Source: CAYMUR01 sp964393615
Lineage (GTDB): Bacteria; Planctomycetota; Planctomycetia; Pirellulales; Pirellulaceae
Reading direction: 5' to 3'
Length of the DNA stretch: 56,492 bases
Assembly: GCA_964393615.1 (NCBI GenBank)
Contig: CAYMUR010000025.1
Coordinates: 1-56,492, forward strand
Shown: positions 1 to 9,920 of the stretch, one piece after another
Layout: each line of letters starts with the position of its first letter
How positions within the stretch are numbered: the stretch's first letter is position 1
Made by a program: the position numbers and the translations under genes
Notes under the pieces: model-generated
What the model was told of the DNA's origin: nothing
Seen by the model: the letters and a program-made list of their open reading frames with translations, nothing else
The model's database searches: none

Positions 1-326
1 TTGTGCCAGCAAGCCAGCACGGTCACCGGGGCATCGTGGTCAAGTCCACCCGTTTCAATATCGAAAAACGAAGTCTCGGCGAGATATTGGTGCAGGATCC
101 GCCAACGGTCTTGCGGAACCAAATGATCCACAAAATAACCAACGTCGCTTTCTCGCAGGGCCTGTTGGCAGCGTTCACATTCTTCGACAAGTTCCTTACA
201 GTGGCTAAAAGGAATGCTGTCCGAATGGCGCAGCATGTCATCCCAGGTGCGCAGTCCCACATCATGCAGTCGCGATAAGCGAACAGGCCCAATCCGTGAG
301 CAGTGCAGTAAAGCTTCCTGGATCAA
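1..326 (-). CDS. mrfB: MrfB/YprB-like ribonuclease H-fold exonuclease (N-terminal part, cut by window edge)
   Basis: This reading frame runs off the left edge, so only about 108 N-terminal residues are visible. It probably starts at a TTG whose last bases overlap the stop of the upstream helicase (TTGA overlap), which implies translational coupling. The first segment resembles the short N-terminal region of this family (RIGPVRLSRLHDVGLRTWDD). It is followed near the edge by FFDIETGGLDHDAP, the DxE motif of a DEDD/RNase H-type 3'-5' exonuclease. In Bacillus subtilis the homologous helicase-exonuclease pair MrfA-MrfB repairs mitomycin-type DNA damage, and the same gene order here suggests the same partnership. 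Family and frame are clear from motif and position; the repair role is inferred from homology. A GTG further in (around residue 30) is a less likely start. Confidence 0.72.
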   Translation of the reverse strand, partial: MIQEALLHCSRIGPVRLSRLHDVGLRTWDDMLRHSDSIPFSHCKELVEECERCQQALRESDVGYFVDHLVPQDRWRILHQYLAETSFFDIETGGLDHDAPVTVLACWH

Positions 327-2767
327 TGAGTTCGTGCTCGCTTTTTTTGTAGCACTTGGGCCGCACTTGCCAACCGCTGTCGCAGTCGATCTCCTTCAAG
401 ATCAGGTTCAGGCGATTCAACACCAACATTGGCAGGCAATTCAACGTAAGTCACTTCCGGTTGGACAATCTCACCGGTAAGTAACACTCGTAACAGGCTA
501 CAAGTACAGGCCACTGATGCATTCGACTCCACAAGCAGCTTTTCGAGTTCTTCATCGGAAACCCCCGGCGGCAAAGAGGTCACACAAGATGGGCATCCCG
601 CGGTGCATACACATTCGTCGATGATTACCTGGCACAACGTCAATGCCTGCTTGAAAATCTCGAAAATTTTCTCGGCATATCCAACACCGCCTTCAATACT
701 GTCAAAAACGTACAGCGCACTTTTCCATTTACCTTCGGCAACCTTGGTTAAAGAAACATCTGTTTCGATGTCCTGAGGATCACCTAAGCAGAGACTGGGT
801 GCGGTGCGGCGCAAGATATAGCTCAGACCATGTAATGCGGCACCCACAAAGCGTTTGTCCGCCATACTCTCGGCCCATGCCGACGGCGGGTACATGTTAA
901 ATCCAGTGGTATCATAAAGAAAGGGATCAAGTGTGATCGGTCCGTAGCCAATGTTTTCCAACGTACGTTCGCGAATTTTCTTATACAATTTCGGTTGCCG
1001 ATTGACGTTAATAAAGCCAAACTCCAAGCTGGCATCATGGAGTGTTGACTCGTCTAAAGTCTGGGTAATTTGTACACGGCTCTCCCAAACAGCCTCCGTA
1101 TAATAGTCAACATCCACCGGGTCGACGCGGCAAAGCTTCTTCTCAAGGTCTAACTCCATGGACATATACCGCTTGCCCAGGTGTTGATAAATCGCATCTT
1201 TGTAAAGTGTTCCCCGAGCTCCAATCGGATCCAATTCACCAATTACCTCCGAGCCACAAAAAATTTCCACGTTGTAATCCGTCATGCCACGCAGGTTGAC
1301 CCCTTTGGCTGGGTAGTCTCGCAGTGCATAACGATAGTTGCCATGGTATTCCGTCAGGGTACCGTCACCACGCAAAACTTCCAAAGCAGCTGGATAAGCT
1401 GGTTCCGGAAAAAAAGGCTCGTCGTTTCGCAAGGGATGTTCATGTGCTGCACAGGGTAGATGCTGCAAAAGAATATAAGGATTGTCCGCATTAAGCCATG
1501 CCCGGTCGATCGGTGCATCCATGACAAACTCTGGATGGTTGACAAAGTACTGATCGATCGGTGTATCCCGGGCCACAAAAACAATCACGGCTCGTGAACC
1601 GCGGCGACCAACCCGACCCGCTTGCTGCCAAAAGCTGGCCATCGAACCTGGATAGCCGCTCAGCAAACACAAGTCCAAGTCGCCAATATCAATCCCTAAC
1701 TCCAATGCATTCGTACTAATAATGGTGGTGACACGTCCCGTCGCCAGATCCCGTTCTAACTGGCGACGTTCGTTTGGCAAGAGCCCACCACGGTAAGGTT
1801 TTACTTTGGTGCGCAGTTCAGGATGACCGTCCACCACCGCGCGACTTAAACGTTCCACCTGCTGTCTGGCCCGACAAAAACAGATGGTTCTGACCCCCGC
1901 ACGCGTGGCTTCCCGAATAAGGGGCACCGTCACCGAACCAGTACCCTTGCGGTACATTGCGTGACCATGACTTTGAACCACCGGAGGATTAATGAGATAC
2001 AGGTCTCGTTGTGGACGCGGTGCACCATCACGATGAATAACATGAAATGGCCGTTGAAAGAGCGCCTCGACGTGTTCACCTGGATTGCCTATCGTAGCAG
2101 ACGAACAGACGAAGGTTGGATTGCTGCCGTGCATTTCACAAACACGCTTGAGACGCCGCATCACGTTGGCAATGTGGGAACCAAACGCACCACGGTACGT
2201 ATGCACTTCGTCAATGACGACATATCGCAATCTCGAAAGAAACGTGCGCCAACGGCGATTGTGATTCGGAAGAATTCCTGCATGCAACATATCCGGATTG
2301 CTAATCACAAAATCGGCCTGCGCCTGGATTCTCGTACGTTCTTCGCGAGGTGTGTCACCATCAAACGTTCCCAAACGCAAATCCGCATTAGCTGCCTGCA
2401 ATAGTTTGCCCAGCGCCCCTTCCTGATCACGTGACAGGGCCTTCGTAGGATAAAGTAACATCACACCAAAGGGCGCATCCGCATTGAGATAGGCATTCAG
2501 GATTGGCAACAAAAATGAGAGGGTTTTGCCACTGGCTGTGCGTGAAACCAAAACCGTGTCTTCACCCTTCTCAATCGCCTCGAAGGCTTCACTTTGGTGT
2601 GAATAAAGGTTGTGGATACCACTGGCGCGAAGTGCCTCTGCCAGATTCAGATGGAGTTGCGAGGGAAAAGTCTCAAACTCTCCCGCGGAAGGATCCAAAG
2701 CAGAAGTCGCAGCAATCTGATCAGCAAACCGCCGCTCCATCGATTCAATAAATGTTTCAATTCCCAT
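323..2767 (-). CDS. mrfA: MrfA/YprA-like DEAD/DEAH-box helicase with C-terminal DUF1998
   Basis: This is a superfamily 2 DNA helicase of about 814 residues. Visible motifs in order are the Walker A variant TASGKT, the DEVH box in VVIDEVHTYRG, SAT in CSSATIGNPG, and motif VI in QQAGRVGRRGS. The C-terminal third is the DUF1998 region with a cysteine cluster (ECVCTAGCPSC) that in this family binds a metal ion. In B. subtilis MrfA is a 3'-5' helicase acting with the exonuclease MrfB in repair of mitomycin-induced lesions. The partner gene follows directly and overlaps the stop codon. I chose the ATG at 2767 (MGIETFIESM) because the 12 residues added by an upstream in-frame ATG (2803) do not look conserved. 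The family is very likely; the exact lesion specificity here is unknown. Confidence 0.9.
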   Translation of the reverse strand: MGIETFIESMERRFADQIAATSALDPSAGEFETFPSQLHLNLAEALRASGIHNLYSHQSEAFEAIEKGEDTVLVSRTASGKTLSFLLPILNAYLNADAPFGVMLLYPTKALSRDQEGALGKLLQAANADLRLGTFDGDTPREERTRIQAQADFVISNPDMLHAGILPNHNRRWRTFLSRLRYVVIDEVHTYRGAFGSHIANVMRRLKRVCEMHGSNPTFVCSSATIGNPGEHVEALFQRPFHVIHRDGAPRPQRDLYLINPPVVQSHGHAMYRKGTGSVTVPLIREATRAGVRTICFCRARQQVERLSRAVVDGHPELRTKVKPYRGGLLPNERRQLERDLATGRVTTIISTNALELGIDIGDLDLCLLSGYPGSMASFWQQAGRVGRRGSRAVIVFVARDTPIDQYFVNHPEFVMDAPIDRAWLNADNPYILLQHLPCAAHEHPLRNDEPFFPEPAYPAALEVLRGDGTLTEYHGNYRYALRDYPAKGVNLRGMTDYNVEIFCGSEVIGELDPIGARGTLYKDAIYQHLGKRYMSMELDLEKKLCRVDPVDVDYYTEAVWESRVQITQTLDESTLHDASLEFGFINVNRQPKLYKKIRERTLENIGYGPITLDPFLYDTTGFNMYPPSAWAESMADKRFVGAALHGLSYILRRTAPSLCLGDPQDIETDVSLTKVAEGKWKSALYVFDSIEGGVGYAEKIFEIFKQALTLCQVIIDECVCTAGCPSCVTSLPPGVSDEELEKLLVESNASVACTCSLLRVLLTGEIVQPEVTYVELPANVGVESPEPDLEGDRLRQRLASAAQVLQKKRARTH

Positions 2768-3146
2768 ACAATGGCTCCGTCCACGGTGAATGGCAACCCA
2801 CAATTAGCCTTGGTCAGGATCCCATGCTTCCTAGGATATCGCCCTGACCATGAAAAGACAATGGAACCCTGGATCCTTAATACGTCCATACACGATTGAT
2901 ATGTTAAACAGCTTAAATCACGGGATTCGCTGACAACGAAGTGTCGCCGGCTGGGCAGATGATGCTGTGCAGGGTTGTCGGCGGAATGGCTTGCACCATT
3001 TCATTGCCTACGCCGTTGAGAATCAAATCTTGACCCTCCTGGGCAACACAAGTTGCCAAACGGCCCTAACCTGGAATCCTGGGACGCCCGCCTGCCCGGG
3101 TATTGGAAATTTAAAAACCACTGGTGGTAGAGCGTTAAGAGAATGA
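2768..3146. other. Gap without a convincing intact gene
   Basis: No intact gene is evident between the helicase start and the decayed fragment at 3147. On the plus strand one frame stays open from 2934 to a TGA at 3144-3146, in the same frame as the pseudogene that follows. It may therefore hold further eroded sequence of that gene, but I recognise no motif in it. The helicase promoter must lie here on the minus strand; I see no convincing -35/-10 pair. Confidence 0.4.
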
Positions 3147-3836
3147 AGAGACATTTTCGCTTACTCTCTGCCAGCTTATCGGTTCTATCGACAATCGTGT
3201 TCGTCGGGCACCGAACTGGCTTTCCACAAAGAGCTCAAGAGACTGCTGGCCGAAGCAGACATCGAATCCTATCCGCAGGTTAAATGTGTTGTGAATTTTG
3301 GTGCGAAAGAATCATACCCCGTTCGGGTCACCGAGGTTCATCGCTATGACCTGGATGGCGGCCGCTATGTTGGACCTAAGCTACGTCCGGACGACAATGT
3401 CCACATGGCAGACCTTCGTCTTAAACCGGTGAGGATCCACTTCGATCAGCCATGGCACGTGTGTGAGATGCGCCGTGGACTTTATCGAGGTCATACGGAT
3501 GTGGTGGAAGATCTGATTTACCCAGCGCAGGCTGAGCTGTACGCGTTGCTACCCTACGAGGTGCGAGACTTGGACATTGACGCTCAGTGGGACTCTACAG
3601 CAATTATGGTCAGTGGCAACATTTCGGTTGACGAACCGGTCACGCATGTGTCCCATGTTGAATTGAGTGACCCACAAGGACGTGTCCGCGGGGAACTGTC
3701 TCGCAACATCGTGGCGCCGCAAGGTCGCTTTCAGGAACGCTTCTTTGTTGGTTACAACGAACATCCGCAAGGCTGGAGTATTACGATACATGACGAAGCC
3801 AGTGACTTGGATCGTATTACCACGGCAAATGTTTGA
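3147..3836 (+). pseudogene. C-terminal remnant of a large planctomycete beta-galactosidase-like protein
   Basis: The frame is open for about 229 codons but has no ATG until 3291, while clearly protein-like sequence continues upstream of that ATG (GTELAFHKELKRLLAEADIE). The segment HFDQPWHVCEMRRGLYRGHT and the following ALLPYEVRDLDI resemble the C-terminal part of large secreted planctomycete proteins with a beta-galactosidase-like fold, in which a beta-sandwich follows a catalytic region. The N-terminal catalytic part is missing, and a TGA at 3144-3146 interrupts the same frame. An alternative ATG at 3143 opens a signal-peptide-like stretch in another frame that ends after about 46 codons. 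I therefore call it a decayed gene. An expressed 181-residue product from 3291 cannot be excluded. The family assignment is from memory of similar sequences and is moderate. Confidence 0.5.
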
Positions 3837-3990
3837 CCTGCAATAGTCGAATCCTCGAAAACGATTGCAAAGACTACAGCTGTACAATTCGGAACAATCT
3901 CCTGGAAATCTTAGTTGCTTCCCAGCCGACTCATAGGTATGTTAGAAGTGTATAACAAAAGGCATGGCTTGACTATTAAATCAAAGCAAC

Positions 3991-5964
3991 ATGTTCTCCC
4001 TTTCGAAATCACGCATACTCTTGTTGACATGTTGGGTCTGTAGCTTGGCCCAGACGGCTCATTCCGAGAAAATCTCTGGAACAAACGAAGTCAGCCAAGC
4101 GGACAATGATCGGCCCTTTTGGGCGTTCGAACCGGTCCAGCGACCGTCGTTACCCAAAGTTGCGTCGCACCGAGGACTCCAGGCACCCATCGATTTCTTT
4201 GTAAGGAGACGTTTGGAAGAACATGGCCTGACATCTGTGGGGCTGGCAAAGCGGTCCACACTGATTCGTCGCGCCACATTCGATCTGACTGGACTGCCAC
4301 CAACGCCAGCTGCAATCGACGCCTTTCTCCATACGGACGCGCCAAATGCCTATGCCCGTTTGTTGGATCGCTTGCTCGCTTCGCCGCACTACGGTCCGCG
4401 TTGGGCTCGCCATTGGTTAGACGTGGCCCGTTACGGTGACAATATCCGTAAAGGTGGCAGTTTGTGTACACCACTGGACAACGCGTTTCGGTACCGCGAC
4501 TGGGTGGTCGAAGCATTCAACGCAGACCTACCCTTCGACCGTTTCGTCATGCTGCAAATTGCCGGTGACCTCATGCCTGGTACCGTTCAAAACGACTGGC
4601 GGGCTGTCGGATTCTTTGCCACCGGTCCCACCTTCGAGTCTGATGGTGGTGACCCGGTTAGTCGTGCCAAAGCCAAAGCGGAATCCTTGGATGATAAAAT
4701 GGATGCGTTTTCTCGTGGATTCCTGGGATTAACCGTCTCCTGTGCACGGTGCCATGACCACAAGTTTGACCCGATTTCATCTACCGATTATTACGCACTC
4801 GCCGGTGTGTTTCACAACACATCACTGGTCGAAATTCCGTTCGTTAATCCCGAGGTCGTCCAACAATACGATCAAGCGGTGGCTCAAGTCGAAGCACAAA
4901 AAAAACAAATTTCTGACGCAGAAAAAAACAACAGTGAAAAGACCGACCTGATCAACCATTTACGCATCGAATTAAAACAACTTGAGGCTCAAGTGCCTCC
5001 AAAATATCCGACCTTCCATTCGCTTACTGACGTTGGTAGTGAGGATATGCAAATTGCCATCGGCGGTAATCCAATGCACCGCGGCGATCGAATACCACGT
5101 CGCATGTTGCGGGCCGTTTCTCCCCAACAAGGTCGCCTGGCGTTTGACCAGGGCAGTGGCAGACTTCAACTCGCCCGGTCGTTAGTACAAACAGACAATC
5201 CGCTCACGTCACGCGTGATGGTTAACCGCATCTGGCAACATCACTTTGGCCGCGGGATCGTGGACACGCCCGACAATTTCGGCCAATTGGGGGCGCGCCC
5301 TTCACACCTCCCTTTACTCAATTGGCTGGCTTCCCGTTTGATGGAAAACAGATGGTCCATCAAAAACTTGCATCGAGATATCATGTTAAGCGGCACCTAC
5401 CAATTGAGTAGTCGTTACGACCCAGCCCAGTACGCCGGAGATAGCGACAACCGTTGGCTAGGGCGAGCCAATCGGCGCCGAATGGAAGTGGAAGCCTGGC
5501 GGGACACACTACTGTTTGCCACAGGCTCGCTGGATCCAACGATAGGTGGGCCTCCTGATTCGGACTTGTTGACTGGACATCGCCGAAGTATTTACGGGTT
5601 TGTGAGTCGGGACAGTGCAACGGAATCAGATCGGTTTCTCAAGCTTTTCGATTTTCCTGATGCCAATATTTCCCACAGTAAACGTGCAGTGACGATCGTA
5701 CCTCAACAATGGTTGTTCGCTATGAACAGCGAATTCATCATTCGCCTGAGCAAGTCGTTCTGCAAAACCCTGGACGCCCATTCGGATCATGACGCTACTC
5801 GAATTCGCCATGCGTTCCGGCAACTCTATGGCCGATCAGTTCAACCCGATGAATTGGCGATGGGGCAAAACTTTCTCGCAGCACATCGCACGGGTGGTTT
5901 GACATTGTGGGAACAATATTGCCAGGTCTTATTAGCTTCCAGTGAATTGATGTATGTGGAATAA
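3991..5964 (+). CDS. Secreted DUF1549/DUF1553 (PSCyt2/PSD1) protein
   Basis: This is a 657-residue member of the planctomycete cytochrome-like family. A signal peptide covers roughly residues 1-25 (hydrophobic SRILLLTCWVCSLA). The DUF1549 domain contains the hallmark TLIRRATFDLTGLPPTPA and a heme-type CARCH motif at residues 251-255 followed by DHKFDP. A charged predicted coiled coil (about 290-340, QVEAQKKQISDAEK) separates it from the C-terminal DUF1553 domain with LTSRVMVNRIWQHHFGRGIV. The function is unknown; such proteins are exported and are usually paired with a DUF1501 gene. Here the next gene is a DUF1501 gene on the opposite strand, belonging to another pair, so this copy appears unpaired. 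It lacks the N-terminal PSCyt1 domain found in many relatives. Confidence 0.9.
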   Translation: MFSLSKSRILLLTCWVCSLAQTAHSEKISGTNEVSQADNDRPFWAFEPVQRPSLPKVASHRGLQAPIDFFVRRRLEEHGLTSVGLAKRSTLIRRATFDLTGLPPTPAAIDAFLHTDAPNAYARLLDRLLASPHYGPRWARHWLDVARYGDNIRKGGSLCTPLDNAFRYRDWVVEAFNADLPFDRFVMLQIAGDLMPGTVQNDWRAVGFFATGPTFESDGGDPVSRAKAKAESLDDKMDAFSRGFLGLTVSCARCHDHKFDPISSTDYYALAGVFHNTSLVEIPFVNPEVVQQYDQAVAQVEAQKKQISDAEKNNSEKTDLINHLRIELKQLEAQVPPKYPTFHSLTDVGSEDMQIAIGGNPMHRGDRIPRRMLRAVSPQQGRLAFDQGSGRLQLARSLVQTDNPLTSRVMVNRIWQHHFGRGIVDTPDNFGQLGARPSHLPLLNWLASRLMENRWSIKNLHRDIMLSGTYQLSSRYDPAQYAGDSDNRWLGRANRRRMEVEAWRDTLLFATGSLDPTIGGPPDSDLLTGHRRSIYGFVSRDSATESDRFLKLFDFPDANISHSKRAVTIVPQQWLFAMNSEFIIRLSKSFCKTLDAHSDHDATRIRHAFRQLYGRSVQPDELAMGQNFLAAHRTGGLTLWEQYCQVLLASSELMYVE

Positions 5965-6110
5965 ACACACACCTCGGCAACTCCTGACAACAATCGTTCC
6001 ACCCCCTTTACCATTGGACCCCACCGAGTAATGCGGCCATGATCACCGCCTGGAAACGGTGCTGCGGGCTTCTATTGACGGGCCATCTTTTGAAAAAAGC
6101 TGACTGCCTG

Positions 6111-7514
6111 TCAACCACGAACCAGACGCTCTGCCAGGTTATTCTGACCACCGACATCGGTTAAACGGCGAGCACGACCTTCAAAAAAATAGGTTAATGC
6201 TTCATGATCCATGCCCATCAATCCCAGCATCGTCGCGTGCAAGTCGTTCACATGCACTTTGTCCTCGATCGCGTTAAACCCAAAATCATCCGTGGCACCA
6301 ATCGTCTTGCCACCTCGTACGCCACCTCCAGCCATCCAGGCACTAAATCCATAAGGATGGTGATCACGCCCATTGCTGCCTTGCATGATTGGGGTCCGTC
6401 CAAATTCTCCGACCCACACCAACAAGGTACTTTCCAACAAACCTCGCTGTTCCAGGTCAGTGATCAAACCCGCAATCGGCTGGTCCACTGACTTTCCCTG
6501 GAGTTGATGGTTTTTTTTACAGTCACTATGGGCATCCCAACCGCCTGAAATAAGCTGCACATAACGAACTCCCCGTTCCACCATCCGCCGCGACAAAAGG
6601 CACATTTTCCCAAACCGGTCTGTCGACGACTCGTCAATGCCGTACAGTGCACGCGTGGCCTCAGACTCCCCGGAAATATCAATCAGTTCGGGAGCAGCCG
6701 ACTGCATGCGAAAAGCAAGTTCGTAATTGGCAATACGAGCTTCCAGACGACTGTCACCCGGTCGTGCTTTACTAAACTGCTGATTCCATGCATTGATCTG
6801 GTCCAATAACAATCGTTGTCCCGGCCCACTAATCGCAGCATTACGATTCAGATTTTGAATGGGCGCACCGCCCATTCGCATGGGAGTTCCTTGATATACC
6901 GCCGGTAGAAATCCCGAACTATACATCGACGCACCATTGCGAAAAATGCCGTTGGTCATGGCAATATAGGCTGGCAGGCTATCGCTTTCACAGCCCAGAC
7001 CATACACAACCCAGGCACCAATACTGGGGTTTCCCAGCAACTGCGTACCTGAATGCATCATGATCATGGCCGAACCATGAATGAACAGCTCATGGTGCAT
7101 CGAACGAATAATCGCCAATTTATCGGCATGCCGGCTCAAATGAGGAAACATGCTTGAAATTTCCTGCCCACTCTGGCCGTACTTCTTGAACGGGAACGCT
7201 GGAGCCATAATTTTGGCATCTGCAGTATTGATCTGTGCCAGATCATAGCCTCGCAGGCTCTCAGGCAAAAGCTTTCCATCATGCTTTTTCAATACCGGCT
7301 TGGGATCAACTGTCTCGAGTTGACTGGGGCCTCCCTGCATAAAAAGAAAAATAACGCTTTTGGCTGTTCCCGAGACGAGGGACGGCCGCGACACCAGCGG
7401 GTTGATGGGAGAGCCTCCCGCGCGGGACTCCATCGACAACAGATCGCCTAATGCCAAGGCGCCAAACCCAAGACCACCGTTTGCTAAAAAGTCGCGTCGC
7501 GATGCTAAACTCAT
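6111..7514 (-). CDS. DUF1501 protein, Tat-exported
   Basis: This is a 467-residue DUF1501 protein, a family with a sulfatase/alkaline-phosphatase-like fold. The N-terminus SRRDFLANGG matches the twin-arginine motif (SRRxFL) followed by a hydrophobic stretch, so Tat export is likely. Family landmarks are FLFMQGGPSQLETVDPKP near the N-terminus, VGEFGRTP in the C-terminal half, GRDHHPYGFS, and LHATMLGLMGMDHE near the end. It lies 219 bp downstream of the DUF1549/DUF1553 gene on the same strand and is probably its functional partner. No enzymatic activity is established for the family. Confidence 0.9.
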   Translation of the reverse strand: MSLASRRDFLANGGLGFGALALGDLLSMESRAGGSPINPLVSRPSLVSGTAKSVIFLFMQGGPSQLETVDPKPVLKKHDGKLLPESLRGYDLAQINTADAKIMAPAFPFKKYGQSGQEISSMFPHLSRHADKLAIIRSMHHELFIHGSAMIMMHSGTQLLGNPSIGAWVVYGLGCESDSLPAYIAMTNGIFRNGASMYSSGFLPAVYQGTPMRMGGAPIQNLNRNAAISGPGQRLLLDQINAWNQQFSKARPGDSRLEARIANYELAFRMQSAAPELIDISGESEATRALYGIDESSTDRFGKMCLLSRRMVERGVRYVQLISGGWDAHSDCKKNHQLQGKSVDQPIAGLITDLEQRGLLESTLLVWVGEFGRTPIMQGSNGRDHHPYGFSAWMAGGGVRGGKTIGATDDFGFNAIEDKVHVNDLHATMLGLMGMDHEALTYFFEGRARRLTDVGGQNNLAERLVRG

Positions 7515-7733
7515 TGTCTCAAAACCTCAGAACGATTTTTTGGCCTGGAACATTTTTTTGTAGCGGAAAAATCGTAATCCAGAAACATCACAATTGGCTA
7601 CCATTTTACAATGGATTTTCCTGACGCAAATTGGTCGCCATTCAGAAAACCGTATCACTGCACTAAAACCTCTTGCTGTCTGAAACCATTGTACCAGCTG
7701 CTACTACCAACAAACATTCACTGATCCGTATTG

Positions 7734-9920
7734 TCAATCGATATATGCAAACTCGGACAAGTTAAACAATGCCAGACACAATTTGGAAAGCGCACTAGCT
7801 CGAGCCGGCGGTAGGGAATGAAGCGTTTCAGGGAGATCTTTGACCGGTTTCACGTTTTCCTCTTCCAGTTGCTCTAGAAGCCTCATTGCAGAATCTGCTT
7901 CCTCTCGCTTTGGCTTACGCCCCAACGCAATCCACCAAGCACGATCTATCTGGGATTCTGGCCGTTCGCCAGCCTCACTCACGATCCGACCTGCAAAATG
8001 CGTCGCTTGGCGAAAAACCGATGGATTGTTCAAACCCCATAGGGCTTGAGGGGCAACCGTGGTGATGTCACGAACGGGGCAGCTCACTGAATTCACCGGT
8101 GCGTCAAACACCTCGAACATCGGAAATTTGAAATTCCTTCGAACCAAAATGTATAGCCCTCGGCGTGTATGCTGGGCAGGGTCAGCCGAAACCACCCAAT
8201 GCCATTTATTGCGCAGCGAAGCAATCTCATCAGCACTGAGTGGTGGGATAACAGGCGGACCACCCATGGCCAGATTCAAGGTTCCAGCAGCCGCGTGTAC
8301 TGCATCCCACAGCACCTCTCCCTCCAGACGACGCCGGTTCATTCGCCAAAGTAACCGATTATCCGGATCACTATCCAGATGCCGGTCAGTGACATGGTAA
8401 CTGCTCTGCCTGTAGGTGGCCGAATTCATGATCAATCGGTGCAAATCCTTGATTAACCAGCCATCTGCCACAAATTTCGTTGCCAACCAATCCAATAATT
8501 CGGGATGGGATGGAACCTGGCCCGCTCGACCAAAGTCATTCGAAGTTTCAACTATTCCCCGGCTGAAATGCCACTGCCAGACACGATTGACGATCACTCG
8601 TGCTGTCAGCGGATGCTCCGGTTGTGTCAACCACAGTGCCAATTGTTTTCGGCTCTCAAAAAGCTGAGGCAATTCGGCAGATGTTCCTGTCACCTCGGCC
8701 AGGAGCGCAGGTAAAGCGGGTTGCATCTCGGCCAGCGGTTTGCTTAATTCACCACGAGCAAGCACATGGACCGGCTTGATTAATGCCGGGTGCTTACGTT
8801 CGAGTACGTTTGCTGCCGGAATCTGCATCAGCTCTGCATATTTGATCCCACCCTGTCCGGGCGAGAATTCAGGCAAAGCAACTACCGCCTTGCCAATGGT
8901 CTCTAATAGCTTTTCCGCCTCTGATTGTTGTTCCGGTGTGAGTTGCGTTCCTTCTTCGATTTTGTTTCTTACTTTAAACTGGCGATAGCTGTTGACGGCC
9001 TCCTGCGCAGCCACCACCCTTGGAAAATGCTGCCTCCAATCCGCCTCTTCCATCGAGGTCCACAGATGGATCTCGGTTTCACGCGCCGTGGCAAAGATCG
9101 CCTGAAGCGAAAAATAGTCGTGTTGCGTAAATGGATCGAGCTTGTGATCATGACAGCGTGAACAACCCAGGGTCAGCCCCATGAACGCCGAAGCAGTCGA
9201 ATCGACCCAATCGGTCATTGTCTCGTAGGCCAAACGCTTGCCGTCTAATCCAGATTCATGAACACGAGGCCCCAAGCTATAGAATCCAGTGGCAATCTGG
9301 GCCTGAAGATGGCGTTTTTTCTCATCCGACGGCACATAAACATTACGTGGATCCAGGTCCAGATCGTCAGGCCACAATTCGTCCCCAGCAATCTGCTCCT
9401 GAACAAAACCGTTAAATGGTTTGTCCGCGTTGAAACTATTCACCACATAGTCGCGGTAACGCCACGCATTGCGATAGTAGATATCTGTTTCGTAGCCACC
9501 ACTATCTGCATAACGGGCCACGTCCAGCCAATGCCGGGCCCAGCGTTCACCATAATGTTTCGACTCCAAAAGCGTGTTGATCAACTCCGACCACGCTTCG
9601 GGAGAATCGTCGGCAACAAACGCCTGCACCTCTTTCGCAGTTGGTGGCAAACCGATCAGGTCGAAATACGCCCGACGAATCAATGTAGCACGACTCGCCT
9701 CTACCGCCGGTTCCAGTTTCGCTTTCTCCAAGCGATTGAGCACGAACTGGTCAATCGGATTGCGTACGCGAACAGCCTCACGCAACGATTCGCGAGCCGG
9801 TGGCTCAGGCCGCACCATCTTGCGGAAGGCCCAGTGTAATTCTGGTTCCTCCGAAATAACAACACGGCCCCACAACCCAAAAACAACTAAAACCAAGAAC
9901 AGCCAAGTGCGACACATCAT
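7734..9920 (-). CDS. Secreted DUF1549/DUF1553 protein
   Basis: The protein is about 728 residues and has the usual order: signal peptide (CRTWLFLVLVVFGLWG), DUF1549 domain with ATLIRRAYFDLIGLPPTAKE, a CSRCH heme-type motif at about residues 253-257, and DUF1553 with LTARVIVNRVWQWHFSRGIV. I selected the ATG at 9920; a GTG at 9929 would add three residues. The next gene on the strand is a DUF1501 gene, the common planctomycete pairing. The unusual spacing of 219 bp between the two leaves room for a separate promoter or RNA processing. Function is unknown; a periplasmic or surface redox or polysaccharide-linked role is often suggested, but nothing in the sequence proves it. Confidence 0.9.
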   Translation of the reverse strand: MMCRTWLFLVLVVFGLWGRVVISEEPELHWAFRKMVRPEPPARESLREAVRVRNPIDQFVLNRLEKAKLEPAVEASRATLIRRAYFDLIGLPPTAKEVQAFVADDSPEAWSELINTLLESKHYGERWARHWLDVARYADSGGYETDIYYRNAWRYRDYVVNSFNADKPFNGFVQEQIAGDELWPDDLDLDPRNVYVPSDEKKRHLQAQIATGFYSLGPRVHESGLDGKRLAYETMTDWVDSTASAFMGLTLGCSRCHDHKLDPFTQHDYFSLQAIFATARETEIHLWTSMEEADWRQHFPRVVAAQEAVNSYRQFKVRNKIEEGTQLTPEQQSEAEKLLETIGKAVVALPEFSPGQGGIKYAELMQIPAANVLERKHPALIKPVHVLARGELSKPLAEMQPALPALLAEVTGTSAELPQLFESRKQLALWLTQPEHPLTARVIVNRVWQWHFSRGIVETSNDFGRAGQVPSHPELLDWLATKFVADGWLIKDLHRLIMNSATYRQSSYHVTDRHLDSDPDNRLLWRMNRRRLEGEVLWDAVHAAAGTLNLAMGGPPVIPPLSADEIASLRNKWHWVVSADPAQHTRRGLYILVRRNFKFPMFEVFDAPVNSVSCPVRDITTVAPQALWGLNNPSVFRQATHFAGRIVSEAGERPESQIDRAWWIALGRKPKREEADSAMRLLEQLEEENVKPVKDLPETLHSLPPARASALSKLCLALFNLSEFAYID

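Noticed and set aside
4091..4516. Long minus-strand open frame (141 codons) inside the first DUF1549 gene
   Set aside because: It is fully antisense to a gene with clear domains and lacks any family feature; similar shadows occur inside most genes here.
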